NCBI RefSeq assembly: GCF_003258605.2
Contig: NZ_CP031264.1
Coordinates: 6,936,232 to 7,000,231 of the forward strand
Length of the DNA: 64,000 bases
Origin: Peterkaempfera bronchialis
Lineage (GTDB): Bacteria; Actinomycetota; Actinomycetes; Streptomycetales; Streptomycetaceae
Direction: 5' to 3'
Below the pieces are notes generated by a model. It saw only the letters and a list, made by a program, of their open reading frames with translations. It made no database searches and had not been told where the DNA came from. The position numbers and the translations under genes were made by a program. Every line of letters begins with the position of its first letter. The stretch's first letter is position 1. Below, in pieces: positions 63,934 to 64,000 of this stretch.

Positions 63934-64000
63934 ATGGGCGAGCCCGCAATCATCTCCGTCCGCAATGTCAGCAAGGTGTTCAACGGCGGCAGCGACCGCT
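63934..64000 (+). CDS. ABC transporter ATP-binding protein, 5' fragment
   Basis: The first 22 codons only: MGEPAIISVRNVSKVFNGGS, the N-terminal strand and aromatic stacking region of an ABC ATPase, cut by the window edge. GGGAG lies upstream of ATG 63934. Follows the permease by 50 bp and is the expected ATPase of the importer. Confidence 0.85.
   Translation, partial: MGEPAIISVRNVSKVFNGGSDR

Overview
The window is from a high-GC actinobacterium, most likely Streptomyces or a close relative (Kitasatospora, Streptacidiphilus). Supporting signs are very GC-rich codons, many GTG starts, ATGA stop/start overlaps, FCD-GntR, IclR, MarR and TetR regulators in large numbers, a SpoIIE-type phosphatase, a P450-ferredoxin pair, DUF5997, and F420 biosynthesis genes. 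I see no rRNA, tRNA, CRISPR array or transposase.

Layout. 1-7123: a D-amino acid and keto-deoxy-sugar locus (two IclR regulators, N-acyl-D-amino-acid deacylase, KDPG aldolase, KDG kinase, RidA, DSD1-type PLP enzyme), with a candidate IclR operator motif shared by two promoters. 7598-9852: two genes made only of IPT/TIG repeats. 9961-16186: methyltransferase with a His-rich N-terminus and a divergent XRE-cupin regulator, gamma-glutamyltransferase, SRPBCC protein, GntR regulator, a methyltransferase remnant, then a response regulator. 16183-20197: a NarL-type two-component system divergent from an ABC/FtsX exporter. 20371-23131: a polytopic membrane protein and a small protein that share an NQ-rich motif. 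23366-27052: ferredoxin plus P450, then a divergent MarR/MFS pair. 27147-31292: two divergent secreted beta-1,3-glucan enzymes whose first 470 bp form a perfect inverted repeat around a symmetric promoter/operator spacer. 31446-39278: an oligopeptide-type ABC transporter operon with a C45 acyl hydrolase, under a divergent LacI regulator. 39307-45213: GH15 enzyme, a LysR-like effector domain without HTH paired with DUF5997, two small membrane proteins, a GAF-SpoIIE phosphatase. 45214-48060: a decayed stretch with truncated genes around an aberrant old-yellow-enzyme homologue. 48167-52080: a TetR-controlled Rieske oxygenase, reductase, RidA and DJ-1 operon. 52367-52810: a lipoprotein. 53058-64000: a large cluster joining pyrimidine-type reductive catabolism (aminotransferase, dihydropyrimidinase, amidohydrolase) with F420 enzymes, F420 biosynthesis (cofC, fbiC) and an ABC importer.

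The most interesting items are the F420-coupled catabolic cluster, in which an F420-dependent LLM reductase could take the place of dihydropyrimidine dehydrogenase, and the 470-bp inverted repeat between the glucanase genes, which could allow inversion of the promoter region or gene conversion. The cluster's two promoters carry the same operator-like palindrome just after the -10 element, so catabolism and uptake look co-regulated.
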